Shown piece after piece: positions 1 through 8,820 of a DNA stretch of 64,000 nt; position 1 is the stretch's first letter, and every line of letters starts with the position of its first letter. The stretch comes from CAYLLN01 sp964384375 (GTDB lineage Bacteria > Planctomycetota > Planctomycetia > Pirellulales > Pirellulaceae). The position numbers and the translations under genes are program-made. Under the pieces are notes generated by a model. That model had not been told where the DNA came from, made no database searches, and was given only the letters and a program-made list of their open reading frames with translations. The stretch lies in NCBI GenBank assembly GCA_964384375.1, contig CAYLLN010000011.1, forward strand, positions 1-64,000, in the 5' to 3' direction.

Positions 1-599
1 GTTTCGTGCGCGTGCTGCATGGCTCGCGAGAGCGCGAGCACAACCTGCGCCGCCTGGCGCGGAGCGACCGGTGTGCCGTCGAGCTGTGCCGCCAGGCTGC
101 CGCCGGGGATGTATTCGAGGGCCAGGAACGGGCAGCCGTTCTGCTCGCCGATCTCGAAGATCTGCACGATATTCGGATGCGTGAGCTGCGCGACGGCTTC
201 GGCTTCGGCACGAAAGCGGGCCAATTCGAGCGGACTGGCGTTGGTACCGGCCAGCACCATCTTCAGCGCCACTAGCCGATTCAGGCCGAGCTGCCGCGCC
301 TTATAGACGACCCCCATGCCGCCGTGGCCGAGCACTTCGAGAATCTCGTAGCCTGCGACCTCCGGAAGCACCGGCGCGGGCCTGGTCCCACCGGCGTCGC
401 TGGCCAGAATCGGCGGCGAGTCGAACATCGCCTGCATCTGCTGCCGACGGGCAATCCGTGCCGCAAGTTCCGCCCTCAGGCTCGGATCGCCCGGGCAAAG
501 CTGCTCGGGCGTGACGGACTCGCCCACCTGGCGACGCTCTTCCCACTGGGCGAGCAATTCAAGCAGAGGGTCTTCGTGGTCGAGCGTAAGCGTGGCCAT
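1..599 (-). CDS. Serine/threonine protein kinase, N-terminal part (runs off the window)
   Basis: Hanks-type kinase reading leftwards off the window; 199 codons are visible. After about 83 residues of leader (a short acidic and Gln-rich segment), the kinase fold starts with the glycine-rich loop GHGGMGVVYK (residues 91-100). The ATP-anchoring lysine of VALK is at residue 113. The alpha-C/HPNIVQIFEIGE segment and the hinge LALEYIPGGSL follow. The catalytic loop (HRD) and everything downstream lie outside the window, so activity cannot be judged. The ATG at 599-597 overlaps the stop of the upstream sigma factor gene by one base (TGATG), so the two are probably translationally coupled. ECF sigma plus kinase pairs are frequent in Planctomycetes, and these kinases are often membrane-anchored with C-terminal WD40 or TPR domains. 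Whether that holds here cannot be seen. Confidence 0.93.
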   Translation of the reverse strand, partial: MATLTLDHEDPLLELLAQWEERRQVGESVTPEQLCPGDPSLRAELAARIARRQQMQAMFDSPPILASDAGGTRPAPVLPEVAGYEILEVLGHGGMGVVYKARQLGLNRLVALKMVLAGTNASPLELARFRAEAEAVAQLTHPNIVQIFEIGEQNGCPFLALEYIPGGSLAAQLDGTPVAPRQAAQVVLALSRAMQHAHE

Positions 600-1204
600 C
601 ACGCGAGCCCTCCCTGCGGCAGCACGCTCGCCAGCTTCTCGGTCGCGGCGATCCAGAGGTAGCTCACCTTCCGCGGATGCAGGCCGGTGAGCTTCGCGAT
701 GTCGGCTTGCGGCAGTCCCAGGTAGTAGTGCATCTCGAAGATGTTTCGTTCACTTTCCGGAAGCTCGCCGACCTGCTTGTGAAACTCCGTCCATAATGCG
801 AGCCGCCCCGCGTCGTACGTTTGGTCGCTGGGGACGCCTCGCGATCCGTCTAACCGCACACCTCCCGAGCCAAGCAACGTCTCGCGCTGGTCGATTCGCC
901 GCTGCTTGTCGGCCATGTCGAGCAGCACCTGCCGAATCTTGTGGGCCGCGAGACGGAAGAAGTCCTCGACGGTCGGCGGATCGGCCTTCTCAACCGCCTG
1001 AATCAGCCGCAGCCAGGTCTCGTGCACGACGCTATCGACATCGTGCCGCGCGGTGAGGTTCGGGAACGAGCCATACAGAATCTTCGCCGCCAGCCGCCGC
1101 AATCGACCACAGGCCAGCTCCAGAAACTCGCGGCGAGCCTGCCGATCCTGCTGCCGCAGTCGGTCAAGCAGGCTCTGGAGGTGCGTCGCACTGGCCTCGC
1201 TCAT
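599..1204 (-). CDS. ECF-family RNA polymerase sigma factor
   Basis: A 201-residue sigma-70 family protein of the planctomycetal ECF type. The N-terminal sigma-2 region includes DVDSVVHETWLRLI and FFRLAAHKIRQVLLDMADKQRR (core binding and -10 recognition). The C-terminal sigma-4 helix-turn-helix is YYLGLPQADIAKLTGLHPRK, followed by VSYLWIAATEKL. The frame is open further upstream, but I chose the ATG at 1204-1202 because the family starts with a short acidic helix such as MSEASATHLQSLLDRL and the upstream extension is Arg/Ser-rich and unlike a protein domain. The stop overlaps the start of the downstream kinase by one base. No separate anti-sigma factor is visible, so the kinase is the obvious candidate for its signalling partner (inference). 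The gene is divergent from the exporter operon at 1361, and the shared 156-bp spacer presumably carries both promoters. Confidence 0.93.
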   Translation of the reverse strand: MSEASATHLQSLLDRLRQQDRQARREFLELACGRLRRLAAKILYGSFPNLTARHDVDSVVHETWLRLIQAVEKADPPTVEDFFRLAAHKIRQVLLDMADKQRRIDQRETLLGSGGVRLDGSRGVPSDQTYDAGRLALWTEFHKQVGELPESERNIFEMHYYLGLPQADIAKLTGLHPRKVSYLWIAATEKLASVLPQGGLA

Positions 1205-1360
1205 GGTGCCTACCTTGCCGCAACTCGTTGACGGCACTGGGCTTACGCCGCCGACGGGGTTTTTCGCAGATTTGGTGTCTAAACTGCACGCTCGTTCTGC
1301 TGAGAATAGTAGTCGCGGACGCGTATCGCAAGTTGCACGAAGGCGGAGCGCGAGAGGACG

Positions 1361-2611
1361 ATGAGCACGTCGAGCCAAGATCGAACGACGACCATCGGGA
1401 CCCTCACCACGCCCGCTCGCAGTAACACGATGACCCGTCCCGCGAAGAAAGCGATTTGGTCCATGATCTGGAAACCGCTGATTGCCGGCGCCGCCGTCCT
1501 CGCGGTGGGACTGGGCGCTGGTGGATACTTCTGGCAGTGGCGTAAGCCGCGAACCGAGTTACAGCTTCCTGGCACCGTCGAAACGCAGGAAGTGCGGCTC
1601 AGCTCGCGCGTGGGCGGCCGTGTGGCGAAGGTGCTCGTGCAGGAAGGAAAACAGATCGTCGCAGGGACGCCGGTCGTTCAGCTGGAGATGCCGGAGCTCG
1701 ACGCGCAACGGGCTCAGCTTGAGGCGCAGCATGCCGCCGCCAAAGCGGAATCTTCCAAAGCGATTGCCGGTCCGCGCGTAGAAGAGAAAGCCGCCGCCAA
1801 AGCCGAGGTGGCCGCGGCTGAGGCTCGCGTTGCACGAATGCGGAAGGGCTACCGCGCCGAAGAGAAGCTGCAGGCCCGCGAGGAGCTTTCCGCGATTGAG
1901 GCCGACGTCGAAAACGCTCGGCAAGAGCTCGACCGCGAGCGGGCGTTGCGCGAGAAAGGGGCGGGCAAGGAAATTGAATACGATGCCGCCGTTGCCCGCT
2001 ACGGCCGCTTGCAGGCGCAAGCCGCCGCTGCTGCCGCCAAGAGCAAGATGATGGAGGCCGGCTACCGTCCCGAAGAAGTCGCCGAAGCCGAGGCGCAGCT
2101 CGCCAGCATCCAGGCCAACTTCGATCTGCTCGAAGCGGGGACGCGGCAGGAGGACAAGGACGCGGCGGCTGCCAAGGTGACGCAGCTTCAGGCACAAATC
2201 GATGAGATCGACGTGAAGCGCGGCGAGCGGACGGTCATCGCCCCCGAAGCCGCGACGGTCGAAGTGATCGGCGTAAGACCAGGAGACATCGCCGCCCCCA
2301 ATCAACCGCTGATGACCGTCCTGAGAGCCGACGACTTGTGGGTCAAAGCGTTCATCTCGGAAGTGGACCTCGGTCATATCCGCCTCGGCATGAGCGTGGA
2401 TGTGACGATCGACACGTTCCCCGGCAAACGGTTCAAAGGGGAGGTGATGTACATTGCCTCTGAAAGCGAGTTCACTCCCCGCAACGTGCAAACGATCGAC
2501 GAACGCCGGCACCAGGTCTTCGGCTTCAAGGTTCGCGTCGAAGATCCCCAAGGAGTCTTCAAGTCGGGCATGGCGGCGGAAGTGCATCTGAAGACCACCT
2601 CTCAGAAATGA
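1361..2611 (+). CDS. HlyD/YbhG-type membrane fusion protein of an ABC exporter
   Basis: A 416-residue periplasmic adaptor. A cytoplasmic N-terminus is followed by one membrane anchor (about residues 38-58). The first half of a lipoyl-like domain (LPGTVETQEVRLSSRVGGRV) comes next, then a long Ala/Glu/Arg-rich coiled-coil hairpin (about 110-280). The second lipoyl half (TVIAPEAATVEVIGVRPGDI) and a beta-barrel region ending MAAEVHLKTTSQK complete it. This is the order seen in YbhG/HlyD adaptors, which bridge an inner-membrane ABC transporter to an outer-membrane channel. GAGAGG lies a few bases before the ATG, which supports this start; an internal ATG at 1430 is possible but lacks a Shine-Dalgarno sequence. 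It is followed by the ATPase (2782) and permease (3777). No TolC-like gene is nearby, so the outer-membrane partner is encoded elsewhere. The substrate is unknown. Confidence 0.93.
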   Translation: MSTSSQDRTTTIGTLTTPARSNTMTRPAKKAIWSMIWKPLIAGAAVLAVGLGAGGYFWQWRKPRTELQLPGTVETQEVRLSSRVGGRVAKVLVQEGKQIVAGTPVVQLEMPELDAQRAQLEAQHAAAKAESSKAIAGPRVEEKAAAKAEVAAAEARVARMRKGYRAEEKLQAREELSAIEADVENARQELDRERALREKGAGKEIEYDAAVARYGRLQAQAAAAAAKSKMMEAGYRPEEVAEAEAQLASIQANFDLLEAGTRQEDKDAAAAKVTQLQAQIDEIDVKRGERTVIAPEAATVEVIGVRPGDIAAPNQPLMTVLRADDLWVKAFISEVDLGHIRLGMSVDVTIDTFPGKRFKGEVMYIASESEFTPRNVQTIDERRHQVFGFKVRVEDPQGVFKSGMAAEVHLKTTSQK

Positions 2612-2627
2612 ACTCTGCCGCCGGCGA

Positions 2628-2775
2628 TTGACCAAGCCCCAATGACCAATGACCAAACAAGCACCAATCGACGATTTCCAATGACAAAAACTGTTCGGCG
2701 AGGGTGTTTCGATATTGGCGATTTCGATTTCAGTCAATGTTTGGTCCTTGGTGCTTGGTCATTGGTCATTTGAAA
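2628..2775. repeat. Degenerate inverted repeat, CCAATGACC family
   Basis: The spacer between the adaptor and ATPase genes holds two facing arms. The left arm (about 2628-2687) carries CCAATGACCAATGACCAA and a GCACCAA motif. The right arm (about 2715-2775) carries TTGGTGCTTGGTCATTGG. The right arm is an imperfect reverse complement of the left over roughly 55 bases, so the transcript could fold into a long bulged hairpin just before the ATPase start. Related arms lie at 36470-36565 and 62067-62101. It is noticeably AT-richer than the genes around it. Confidence 0.85.
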
Positions 2776-2781
2776 TCTGCT

Positions 2782-3768
2782 ATGTCCTCCCCTTCCGTCA
2801 TTCTCGAATCGCTTCGCTCGCCTCCCTCGGGAGAGTCCCCCGTCATTGACATTGACGGCGTGACGATCCGCTTCGGCAAGTTCACCGCGGTCGATCAGGT
2901 GAGTCTGCAGATTTTCCCCGGCGAAGTTTTTGGCCTGCTCGGGCCCAACGGTTCCGGCAAGACGACGCTCATTCGCGCTTTGTGCGGCTTGCTGCCGTTC
3001 GCGGAAGGACGGGCAACCGTCCTCGGCCATGATGTCGCCTCCGCTGCCGAACAGGTCCGCCACTCGATCGGCTACATGTCGCAAAAGTTCTCGCTCTATG
3101 CTGACCTCACTGCCCAGGAGAATATGGACTTCTATTCCGGCATCTACGGTCTGTCGCGAGCGGAGACGAAGCAGCGGCAGGCGGAACTGGTCGAGCTGAC
3201 GGGCCTCGCGCCGTATCGCGACCGCTGGGCCGGACGCCTCTCCGGCGGCTGGAAGCAGCGGCTGGCACTCGTTTGTGCATTGCTCCATCGGCCACAACTC
3301 GTGTTTCTGGACGAGCCGACCGCCGGCGTCGATCCGGTTGCCCGACGTGAACTGTGGGATCTCTTGTTTCAACTGGCGGGCCAAGGGATCACGCTCCTCG
3401 TCACCACGCACTACATGGACGAAGCCGAGCGGTGCGGCCGCGTCGGCTATTTGCACCTGTCGAAGCTCCTCGTGGTCGGCACACCGAGCGAACTTAAGCG
3501 TCTGCCGGAAGTGAATCCGGCCGGCATGAAGCGGGTCGAGATCATTGCGCCGGACATCGCCGAACTGCTTGCCAGCCTCAAGCATCGCCCCACGGTGCAT
3601 GAAGCGACGATCTTCGGCCAGTCGATCCACGCCCTCGTCGATGAACGGGATCAGCTCGACGATCTAATCGGTCCGCAAGTCTCGATCCGCCCCGCCGGCG
3701 CGAACCTGGAAGACGTGTTTGTGACGATCGCACGGAATCGGAACAGGGAGCTGGCTCAAACCTCCTAA
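2782..3768 (+). CDS. ABC exporter ATP-binding protein (YbhF-like, single ATPase domain)
   Basis: A 328-residue cytoplasmic ATPase that powers the exporter. Walker A is GPNGSGKTT (54-62), the signature is LSGGWKQR, and Walker B is LVFLDEPTAGVD, followed by the switch histidine in TTHYMDEAERC. About 75 residues after the ATPase core form a C-terminal extension common to multidrug ABC-2 ATPases. E. coli YbhF has two ATPase domains but this protein has one, so the working transporter must use a homodimer. The frame opens upstream at 2704 inside the repeat. I chose the ATG at 2782 because everything before it is repeat-encoded and the conserved part begins VIDIDGVTIRFG. It ends 8 bases before the permease start, so the two are in one operon. 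Confidence 0.94.
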   Translation: MSSPSVILESLRSPPSGESPVIDIDGVTIRFGKFTAVDQVSLQIFPGEVFGLLGPNGSGKTTLIRALCGLLPFAEGRATVLGHDVASAAEQVRHSIGYMSQKFSLYADLTAQENMDFYSGIYGLSRAETKQRQAELVELTGLAPYRDRWAGRLSGGWKQRLALVCALLHRPQLVFLDEPTAGVDPVARRELWDLLFQLAGQGITLLVTTHYMDEAERCGRVGYLHLSKLLVVGTPSELKRLPEVNPAGMKRVEIIAPDIAELLASLKHRPTVHEATIFGQSIHALVDERDQLDDLIGPQVSIRPAGANLEDVFVTIARNRNRELAQTS

Positions 3769-3776
3769 GTGTCACC

Positions 3777-4889
3777 ATGAACGGCAGCTCCCTCCTCCGC
3801 ACCTTCTCCGTCGCTCGCAAGGAGCTGCTGCACATCCTCCGCGATCCGCAGACACTCTTCTTCACGCTCTTCGTGCCGGTCATGGAGCTGTTCATGCTCG
3901 GCTACGCGATCGACACGAACGTCCGCGACGTGAAGACGGTCATCGTTGATCTGTCGGGCACGCAGGAAAGCCGCCGGTTGCTCGAACAGTTCGAAAACAC
4001 GGGCGACTTCAAGATCGTCCGCACCGCGCTTTCCGACCGCGAAGCGAGCCAGCTTATTGTCGCCGGCATCGCCCGCGTCGGCATCGTCATTCCCGAGAAC
4101 TACAGCCGCAAACTCGCCGCCGGCGAGACCGCCGAACTGCTGATCCTCGTCGATGGAACCGAGTCGAGCATCGCCGGAGAGGCGGTGAACGTCGGCAACG
4201 CGATCGCCCTCCGCGAATCGCTCATCCGCGTCCTCGGCGAGCATCCCCTGCCGATCGAGGCCAAGCCCCGCATCCTCTTCAACCCCGACACCCGCTCGGC
4301 CAACTTCTTCATCCCCGGCCTGATGGTCGTCATGTGCCAGATGATGTCCACGATGCTTTCGGCCAACGCGATCGTCCGCGAAAAGGAACTTGGCACGCTC
4401 GAACAGCTTTACATGACGCCGGTCGGCCGCATGGAACTGATCCTCGGCAAGATGACGCCGTATGTCTTTCTCACGCTCGCCGAGTTCTGCTTTATCGCGT
4501 TCCTGATGTGGCTTGTGTTTCAGGTGCCGATCCGCGGCCGCTTCCTCACGCTAATCGCCATCGCCTGTCCGTTCATCCTCACGAACCTGGGCTTTGGCCT
4601 CTGGATCAGCTCCCGCGCCGCAACTCGTGAAGCCGCTGGGCAAGTCGCTCTGGGGACAATTCTGCCGTCAATTTTCCTCTCCGGCTACGTCTTTCCGATC
4701 GACTCGATGCCCTGGCCGCTGCCAACGGTGGCGTTCTTCTTTCACACGACCTGGATGATCGACGCCGCCCGAAGCGTCATCCTCCGGGGGGGCGGCTGGA
4801 ACGAGCTTTGGATGCACGCCGCCGTCCTCTGGGGAATGGCCGTTCTCGCCCTGGTCATCGGCTCGCTGCAGCTGCAGAAAAGGCTGTAA
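3777..4889 (+). CDS. ABC-2 type permease (YbhS/YbhR-like)
   Basis: A 370-residue inner-membrane subunit. The first membrane segment (FFTLFVPVMELFMLGYAI) is followed by a periplasmic domain of about 140 residues (TVIVDLSGTQESRRLLEQF onward). A C-terminal block of five membrane segments follows, with the family motif EKELGTLEQLYMTPV between the first two. This layout matches the ABC2_membrane_3 family of drug and lipid exporters. The order adaptor, ATPase, permease is that of ybhGFSR, but only one permease is present, so it probably forms a homodimer. It ends 34 bases before the convergent gene at 4924. Confidence 0.93.
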   Translation: MNGSSLLRTFSVARKELLHILRDPQTLFFTLFVPVMELFMLGYAIDTNVRDVKTVIVDLSGTQESRRLLEQFENTGDFKIVRTALSDREASQLIVAGIARVGIVIPENYSRKLAAGETAELLILVDGTESSIAGEAVNVGNAIALRESLIRVLGEHPLPIEAKPRILFNPDTRSANFFIPGLMVVMCQMMSTMLSANAIVREKELGTLEQLYMTPVGRMELILGKMTPYVFLTLAEFCFIAFLMWLVFQVPIRGRFLTLIAIACPFILTNLGFGLWISSRAATREAAGQVALGTILPSIFLSGYVFPIDSMPWPLPTVAFFFHTTWMIDAARSVILRGGGWNELWMHAAVLWGMAVLALVIGSLQLQKRL

Positions 4890-4903
4890 TTGCCTTTGGC
4901 TAA

Positions 4904-4918
4904 GTGGCTACGCGCCAC
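4904..4918. terminator. Short hairpin between convergent genes
   Basis: GTGGC, a five-base TACGC loop and GCCAC form a perfect 5-bp stem in the 34-bp gap between two convergent genes. There is no T-run, so it is at best a weak bidirectional stop. The GTGGCTACGCG core recurs near 61636, so it may also belong to the repeat population. Confidence 0.35.
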
Positions 4919-4923
4919 AGCAG

Positions 4924-6093
4924 CTACTTCGGCTCGATCCGCAGCTTCACGTTGTACTGCCCGGGATAGTTGTATCCCTCGTTGGCGTACTCGGCCTGAA
5001 TGCCGATGGCCAGCTGCAAGACGCCGGAGTTCTTGGCCACGAACGTCGATTGGCGGCCGACCTTGAACACGGTCCCCTTATCGCCGATCCTGGCGACCAG
5101 GGCGCCGCCAGGAATCTGGTTCGGAACGTACCAGCCGTAGTTCGGGGCGCCATCGGGCCCGGTGGCCGCGTTGCTTCCCCATGGGGACATGATGATGTTC
5201 CCTTCGGCTTTGAGGACGATCTTGTCCCCCGCCTCGACCCGAATGCCCGTGCTCTTGAAGCTTCGCTGGGCGATGTTCGTCCCTTCGACCGTCACGCTCT
5301 TGCGGAGCGATTCCTTCGCGCCGGCATCGCGGGCGGCCATCTGCACGTCGGCCAGGGCCACCTGCAGCGGCCCGTATTTGCTCTGAATCGTGAATTCTTT
5401 AGGCGAGACCTTGCCCACCACGGTGAAATCGCTCGTCACCACGGTATCGAGCCGGACCCACGGCTGCTCGACCGGGCCTTCCTCGTCGTCGCCCCCCTCG
5501 TCAGCCGCTGCCTCGAATTCCTTCAGAATCTCGGTCACGTGCCGCTTAATCTCGGCATTCTCGGAGCCGGTGAACCGCTCCAGCTCGTTCTGAATCTTTG
5601 GCCCCATTGCCGACAGATCCTTGTGGGCCTGCTCGCGGGTCTTGTAGTCGTCCGACGAAAGGTTGTTAATCAACGCCTCCAGGTCGGCGATCTTCTTCGG
5701 ATTGCTGTCGAGGCCCGGCGTGAAGCTCCGGATTTTGTCGATCGGCACCACGAGCTTGCCGAAAGTCGTTTCGACCTCGATCTCGCTCATCGACAAATCG
5801 CCGCTGATGACGGAGCCGTCCAGGAGGTGCAAGCGGACGTGCTTCGGCCCCAGTTGCACCGGGGCTTTCCGCGGCACCTCGACGGCGTTTTCTTCCGCCT
5901 CACCCTTTTTTGCCGCTTCTTCTGCCGCCGCGGGTCCGCCGCCAGGGGCGATCGGCGCCGGAACAGCCGCGGGAATCGCGATGTCTTCAATCGCCGCTCG
6001 TATCTCAATCTCCTGGGCGCTCACCGCAAGCGTCACGACGCCGGCGGCCATGCTGGAAGCGGCCAGGGCGGCCGCAAAAATCGCACGCTTCAT
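4924..6093 (-). CDS. Secreted protein with HEAT-like segment and PA-IL-like C-terminal domain
   Basis: 389 residues with a Sec signal peptide (about 1-26, cleavage near VSAQE). A Pro/Ala-rich linker is followed by two short beta-strand modules of the kind 'VRLHLLDGSVISGDL...FGKLVVPIDKIRSF' (about 86-128 and again about 210-250). A HEAT-like helical segment (LEALINNLSSDDYKTREQAH onward, about 138-195) lies between them. The last 120 residues (IRVEAGDKIVLKAEGNI, GALVARIGDKGTVFKVG, SGVLQLAIG, YNVKLRIEP) resemble the PA-IL/LecA-like jelly-roll found in many planctomycetal exported proteins. That family binds galactose through calcium in Pseudomonas, but I cannot confirm the ligand residues here. 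The role is unknown; a periplasmic or surface carbohydrate-contacting protein is the likeliest reading. Confidence 0.82.
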   Translation of the reverse strand: MKRAIFAAALAASSMAAGVVTLAVSAQEIEIRAAIEDIAIPAAVPAPIAPGGGPAAAEEAAKKGEAEENAVEVPRKAPVQLGPKHVRLHLLDGSVISGDLSMSEIEVETTFGKLVVPIDKIRSFTPGLDSNPKKIADLEALINNLSSDDYKTREQAHKDLSAMGPKIQNELERFTGSENAEIKRHVTEILKEFEAAADEGGDDEEGPVEQPWVRLDTVVTSDFTVVGKVSPKEFTIQSKYGPLQVALADVQMAARDAGAKESLRKSVTVEGTNIAQRSFKSTGIRVEAGDKIVLKAEGNIIMSPWGSNAATGPDGAPNYGWYVPNQIPGGALVARIGDKGTVFKVGRQSTFVAKNSGVLQLAIGIQAEYANEGYNYPGQYNVKLRIEPK

Positions 6094-6311
6094 GGAACTT
6101 GACCTTATATGCTGGAATTGCCCGAAATCTCTGCCCGCTGCTTACTACCCGTACAGCCGACAGCGCTTCCGCACGGCCGGCCTCGAACCCTTCTATTGTC
6201 ATTGCTGCGGGGACCTTTTTCCATAGTCCCAGGACGCCACAAACGCCGCGAAAGTTTGATTTTGGGCCGCTTGTTACAATCCAGCTGTGTGGCTATTTCG
6301 CGGCTCGAACA

Positions 6312-6333
6312 CTAACCCGACGCGTCAGCGAGG
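6312..6333 (+). repeat. Planctomycete ACCCGACGCGTCAGCGAGG repeat
   Basis: A single copy of a short element with core ACCCGACGCGTCAGCGAGG lies in the 250-bp spacer before 6344. A variant (GCCCGAAGCGTAAGCGAGG) lies inside the DinG-like helicase gene at 33429. The ACGCGT centre is palindromic. The rest of the 6094-6343 spacer shows no gene that I can support. Confidence 0.75.
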
Positions 6334-6343
6334 CCTGACGGTG

Positions 6344-7342
6344 TCACACTTTCCTTGCGGTCACGTACAAATCCACTCCGAGCGGCTCCGCACCAAACTC
6401 CGCGCACGAACCCGGGATGCCCGAATCGGCCACGACCTGCCGGAACTCCTCCTCGTCGCGATAGATCAGATACCAGTTGCCGATCCATTCCATCAGCGCC
6501 CGCGAGGGATTGTGTGGGGCGAACTGCAGCACCGTCATTTCCCCACCCGGCGCGAGTTGCCGCCAGAACAGCCGCAGCATCTCGGCCGCTGCCGCAGGAT
6601 CGAGATAGTCGAAGATACCGGGGCAATAGAGCAGGTCCGTTCCGGCGAGCGGCTCGGCCAGCGGCAGCCGCAGCGGCAGGCGAAACACGTTCGTCGGAAC
6701 TGCAGTCAGACGATCGGCAGCGATCCACGGGGCAAGTTGCTCGCGGGCGTGCTCGATCGCTGCCGGGTCCATGTCGAGCAGCGTGATGGCGACGCGCGAC
6801 CGTTCCTCGTTGTTGAGCGAGGCCAGGGCATCGCGCACTTCCAAGCCAAACGCGGAACCGACGATGGCGACATTGAACTCTCGCCGATCCCGCCGCGCTC
6901 GCTTCACAATTCCATCCCGCATCATCCACATCCGATTTCGCACGGCGATCGGTGCAGCATCATCCTGAAAATATCGGTCGAGCAGGCTCCCGAGCGGATC
7001 GTCGCATCGCCGGTCGTCGTACATCCGGCCGAGCAGTTCGTAATCGCCGGCATATCCCCGCGGCTTGTGCCGGGCACGGGCGAGCATCCAACCCCGACCG
7101 AGCAGATCCCCCGCTTCGGCCCACATTTCCGAGGACGGCAGGCCCACCGCGGAGCCGACGATCCCCGTTGCCCGGCAAACCGCGAGCAATTCATCGACCG
7201 CAGCCCTCACGCGTAAATACGCGGCTTCCACATCGCCGCCAGCGTCCAACTCCCGCTCAGTCTCCGCCAACTGCTCGCGCAAACGGACCCCGGCCTGCCG
7301 CAACTCCGGTCCATACTCGTTCGTATCGCTCATCCGCTCCAT
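6344..7342 (-). CDS. Class I SAM-dependent methyltransferase
   Basis: About 332 residues. An N-terminal helical half is followed by the motif KPRGYAGDYELLGRMY, and then a Rossmann-type methyltransferase core. The core has motif I as FNVAIVGSAFGLEVRDAL, the acidic strand end RVAITLLDMDPAAIEHA, DLLYCPGIFDYL and GGEMTVLQFAPHNPS. The GYAGD motif coupled to this core is, as I recall, typical of methyltransferases related to those making 3-hydroxypalmitate methyl ester signals (PhcB-like). I call only the superfamily with confidence and treat substrate as unknown. The start is uncertain: ATG at 7342 or 7333 both fit, and the open frame upstream to 7441 does not look like protein. The gene is divergent from the oxidoreductase at 7462. 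Confidence 0.83.
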   Translation of the reverse strand: MERMSDTNEYGPELRQAGVRLREQLAETERELDAGGDVEAAYLRVRAAVDELLAVCRATGIVGSAVGLPSSEMWAEAGDLLGRGWMLARARHKPRGYAGDYELLGRMYDDRRCDDPLGSLLDRYFQDDAAPIAVRNRMWMMRDGIVKRARRDRREFNVAIVGSAFGLEVRDALASLNNEERSRVAITLLDMDPAAIEHAREQLAPWIAADRLTAVPTNVFRLPLRLPLAEPLAGTDLLYCPGIFDYLDPAAAAEMLRLFWRQLAPGGEMTVLQFAPHNPSRALMEWIGNWYLIYRDEEEFRQVVADSGIPGSCAEFGAEPLGVDLYVTARKV

Positions 7343-7461
7343 TGAACCGAGGAGCGAATTGCATACAAGGCGTCTTCTCTGCGGCAAACCGTCGATTGCA
7401 GCCCGGCAGCCGCGCGAATATGTTGCTGAGAGTAACTGCACGCCTTCCTCGGAGATTCGCC

Positions 7462-8793
7462 ATGTCTCGCCACCCTTCCCGCGGCACTTCCCGCCGCCAG
7501 TTTCTTTCGACCTCTGCCGCCGCCGCTTCAGCCCTCGCGCTGGGTGCCTATGTGAACCCGGCCCGTGCGCAAGATTCCAAATCTCCTAGCGAGCGGCTGC
7601 GGATCGCGGCGGTCGGGTCCACCGGCCGGGCGGCAGGGAACCTGACCGACCTGTCGAGCCAGGAGATCGTGGCGATTGCCGACGTCGATTCCGGGCTGCT
7701 CGACAAGGGCGCCGAGAAGTTCCCATCGGCCCGCAAGTATCGCGACTTCCGCGTCATGCTCGAAAAGGAAGCCGATCACATCGACGCCGTGCTTGTCAGC
7801 CCCCCCGACCACACACACGCTCCGGCGGCGGCGATGGCGATGCGACTCGGCAAGCACTGCTACTGTGAAAAGCCGCTCTCGCACACGGTGTTTGAGGCCC
7901 GGACGCTGGCGAACCTCGCAAAGGAGAAGAAGCTCGTCACGCAGATGGGGACGCAGATTCACGCGGGAGACAACTACCGCCGCGTTGTCGAATTGATCCG
8001 CTCCGGGGCGATCGGCGATGTGACCGAGGTCTATGTCTGGGTGACGGCGCAATACACCGGTGCAAAGTTCACCACGGAAACGCCCGCACCGGCGACCCTC
8101 GATTGGGACCTCTGGCTCGGCCCGGCGACCGAACGGCCCTATAGCGAGGGCGTGCATCCCTTCGCCTGGCGAAAGTTCTGGGACTATGGCACTGGCGCGC
8201 TCGGCGACTTCGGCTGCCATTACATGGACCTCGTACATTGGGCGCTCGACCTGCGTGCGCCGACGGCGGTCGAAGCGAAGGGGCCGAAGTACGACCCCGT
8301 GAGCTGCCCCGAGTATTGCTTCGCGGACTACGAATATCCGGCCCGCGGCAAGCTGCCAGCCGTTAAGCTGCACTGGTCGGATAGCGGCAAGCAGCCGGAA
8401 ATCGCCGCGAAGATCAAGATCGGCGACAAGACCGCGGGCGAAGTGTTCAAGTCGGCGCAGCTCTTCATCGGCAGCAAGGGCATGCTCATTTCCGATTACG
8501 GCCGGAACGTGCTCTTGCCCGAAGACAAGTTCGCGGGCTTCAAGCGGCCCGAGCCGACGATTCCCGCGTCAATCGGCCATCACCGAGAGTGGGTGGAAGC
8601 GATCAAGACGGGGGGCCAGACGACCTGCAACTTCGACTATTCCGGCGCACTGACCGAAGCGGTGCTGCTGGGAACTGTTGCCTATCGCAGCGGCCGGCGA
8701 ATCGAGTGGGACGCGGAGAATCTGAAGATCACGAATGCACCAGAGGCCCAGCAGTTCGTGCATAAGGAGTATCGGAAAGGCTGGACGTTGTAG
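7462..8793 (+). CDS. Tat-exported Gfo/Idh/MocA family oxidoreductase
   Basis: 443 residues. A twin-arginine signal (SRRQFLSTSAAAASALALGA) precedes an NAD(P)-binding Rossmann fold (LRIAAVGSTGRAAGNL, AIADVDSGLL, HIDAVLVSPPDHTHAPAA). The EKPLSHTVFEA motif, whose lysine is catalytic in the family, follows. The C-terminal alpha/beta domain contains GDFGCHYMDLVHWAL. Periplasmic members of this family are highly expanded in Planctomycetes and are thought to act on sugars, probably with a cofactor folded in before Tat export. GGAG lies 11 bases before the ATG at 7462, and the much longer open frame upstream is not coding. It is 27 bases upstream of the PIG-L deacetylase, so oxidation and deacetylation of an amino sugar is a plausible joint role (inference). 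Confidence 0.94.
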   Translation: MSRHPSRGTSRRQFLSTSAAAASALALGAYVNPARAQDSKSPSERLRIAAVGSTGRAAGNLTDLSSQEIVAIADVDSGLLDKGAEKFPSARKYRDFRVMLEKEADHIDAVLVSPPDHTHAPAAAMAMRLGKHCYCEKPLSHTVFEARTLANLAKEKKLVTQMGTQIHAGDNYRRVVELIRSGAIGDVTEVYVWVTAQYTGAKFTTETPAPATLDWDLWLGPATERPYSEGVHPFAWRKFWDYGTGALGDFGCHYMDLVHWALDLRAPTAVEAKGPKYDPVSCPEYCFADYEYPARGKLPAVKLHWSDSGKQPEIAAKIKIGDKTAGEVFKSAQLFIGSKGMLISDYGRNVLLPEDKFAGFKRPEPTIPASIGHHREWVEAIKTGGQTTCNFDYSGALTEAVLLGTVAYRSGRRIEWDAENLKITNAPEAQQFVHKEYRKGWTL

Positions 8794-8820
8794 GAAGCTG
8801 TCAAAAACTTGGAGTGAGCG

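Noticed and set aside
1559..2737. 392-residue minus-strand frame opposite the adaptor gene
   Set aside because: His/Leu/Arg-rich shadow of a coiled-coil gene, with no ribosome site or motif.
6952..7461. 170-codon N-terminal extension of the Tat oxidoreductase
   Set aside because: It runs antisense through the methyltransferase gene. The Tat signal and GGAG site fix the start at 7462.
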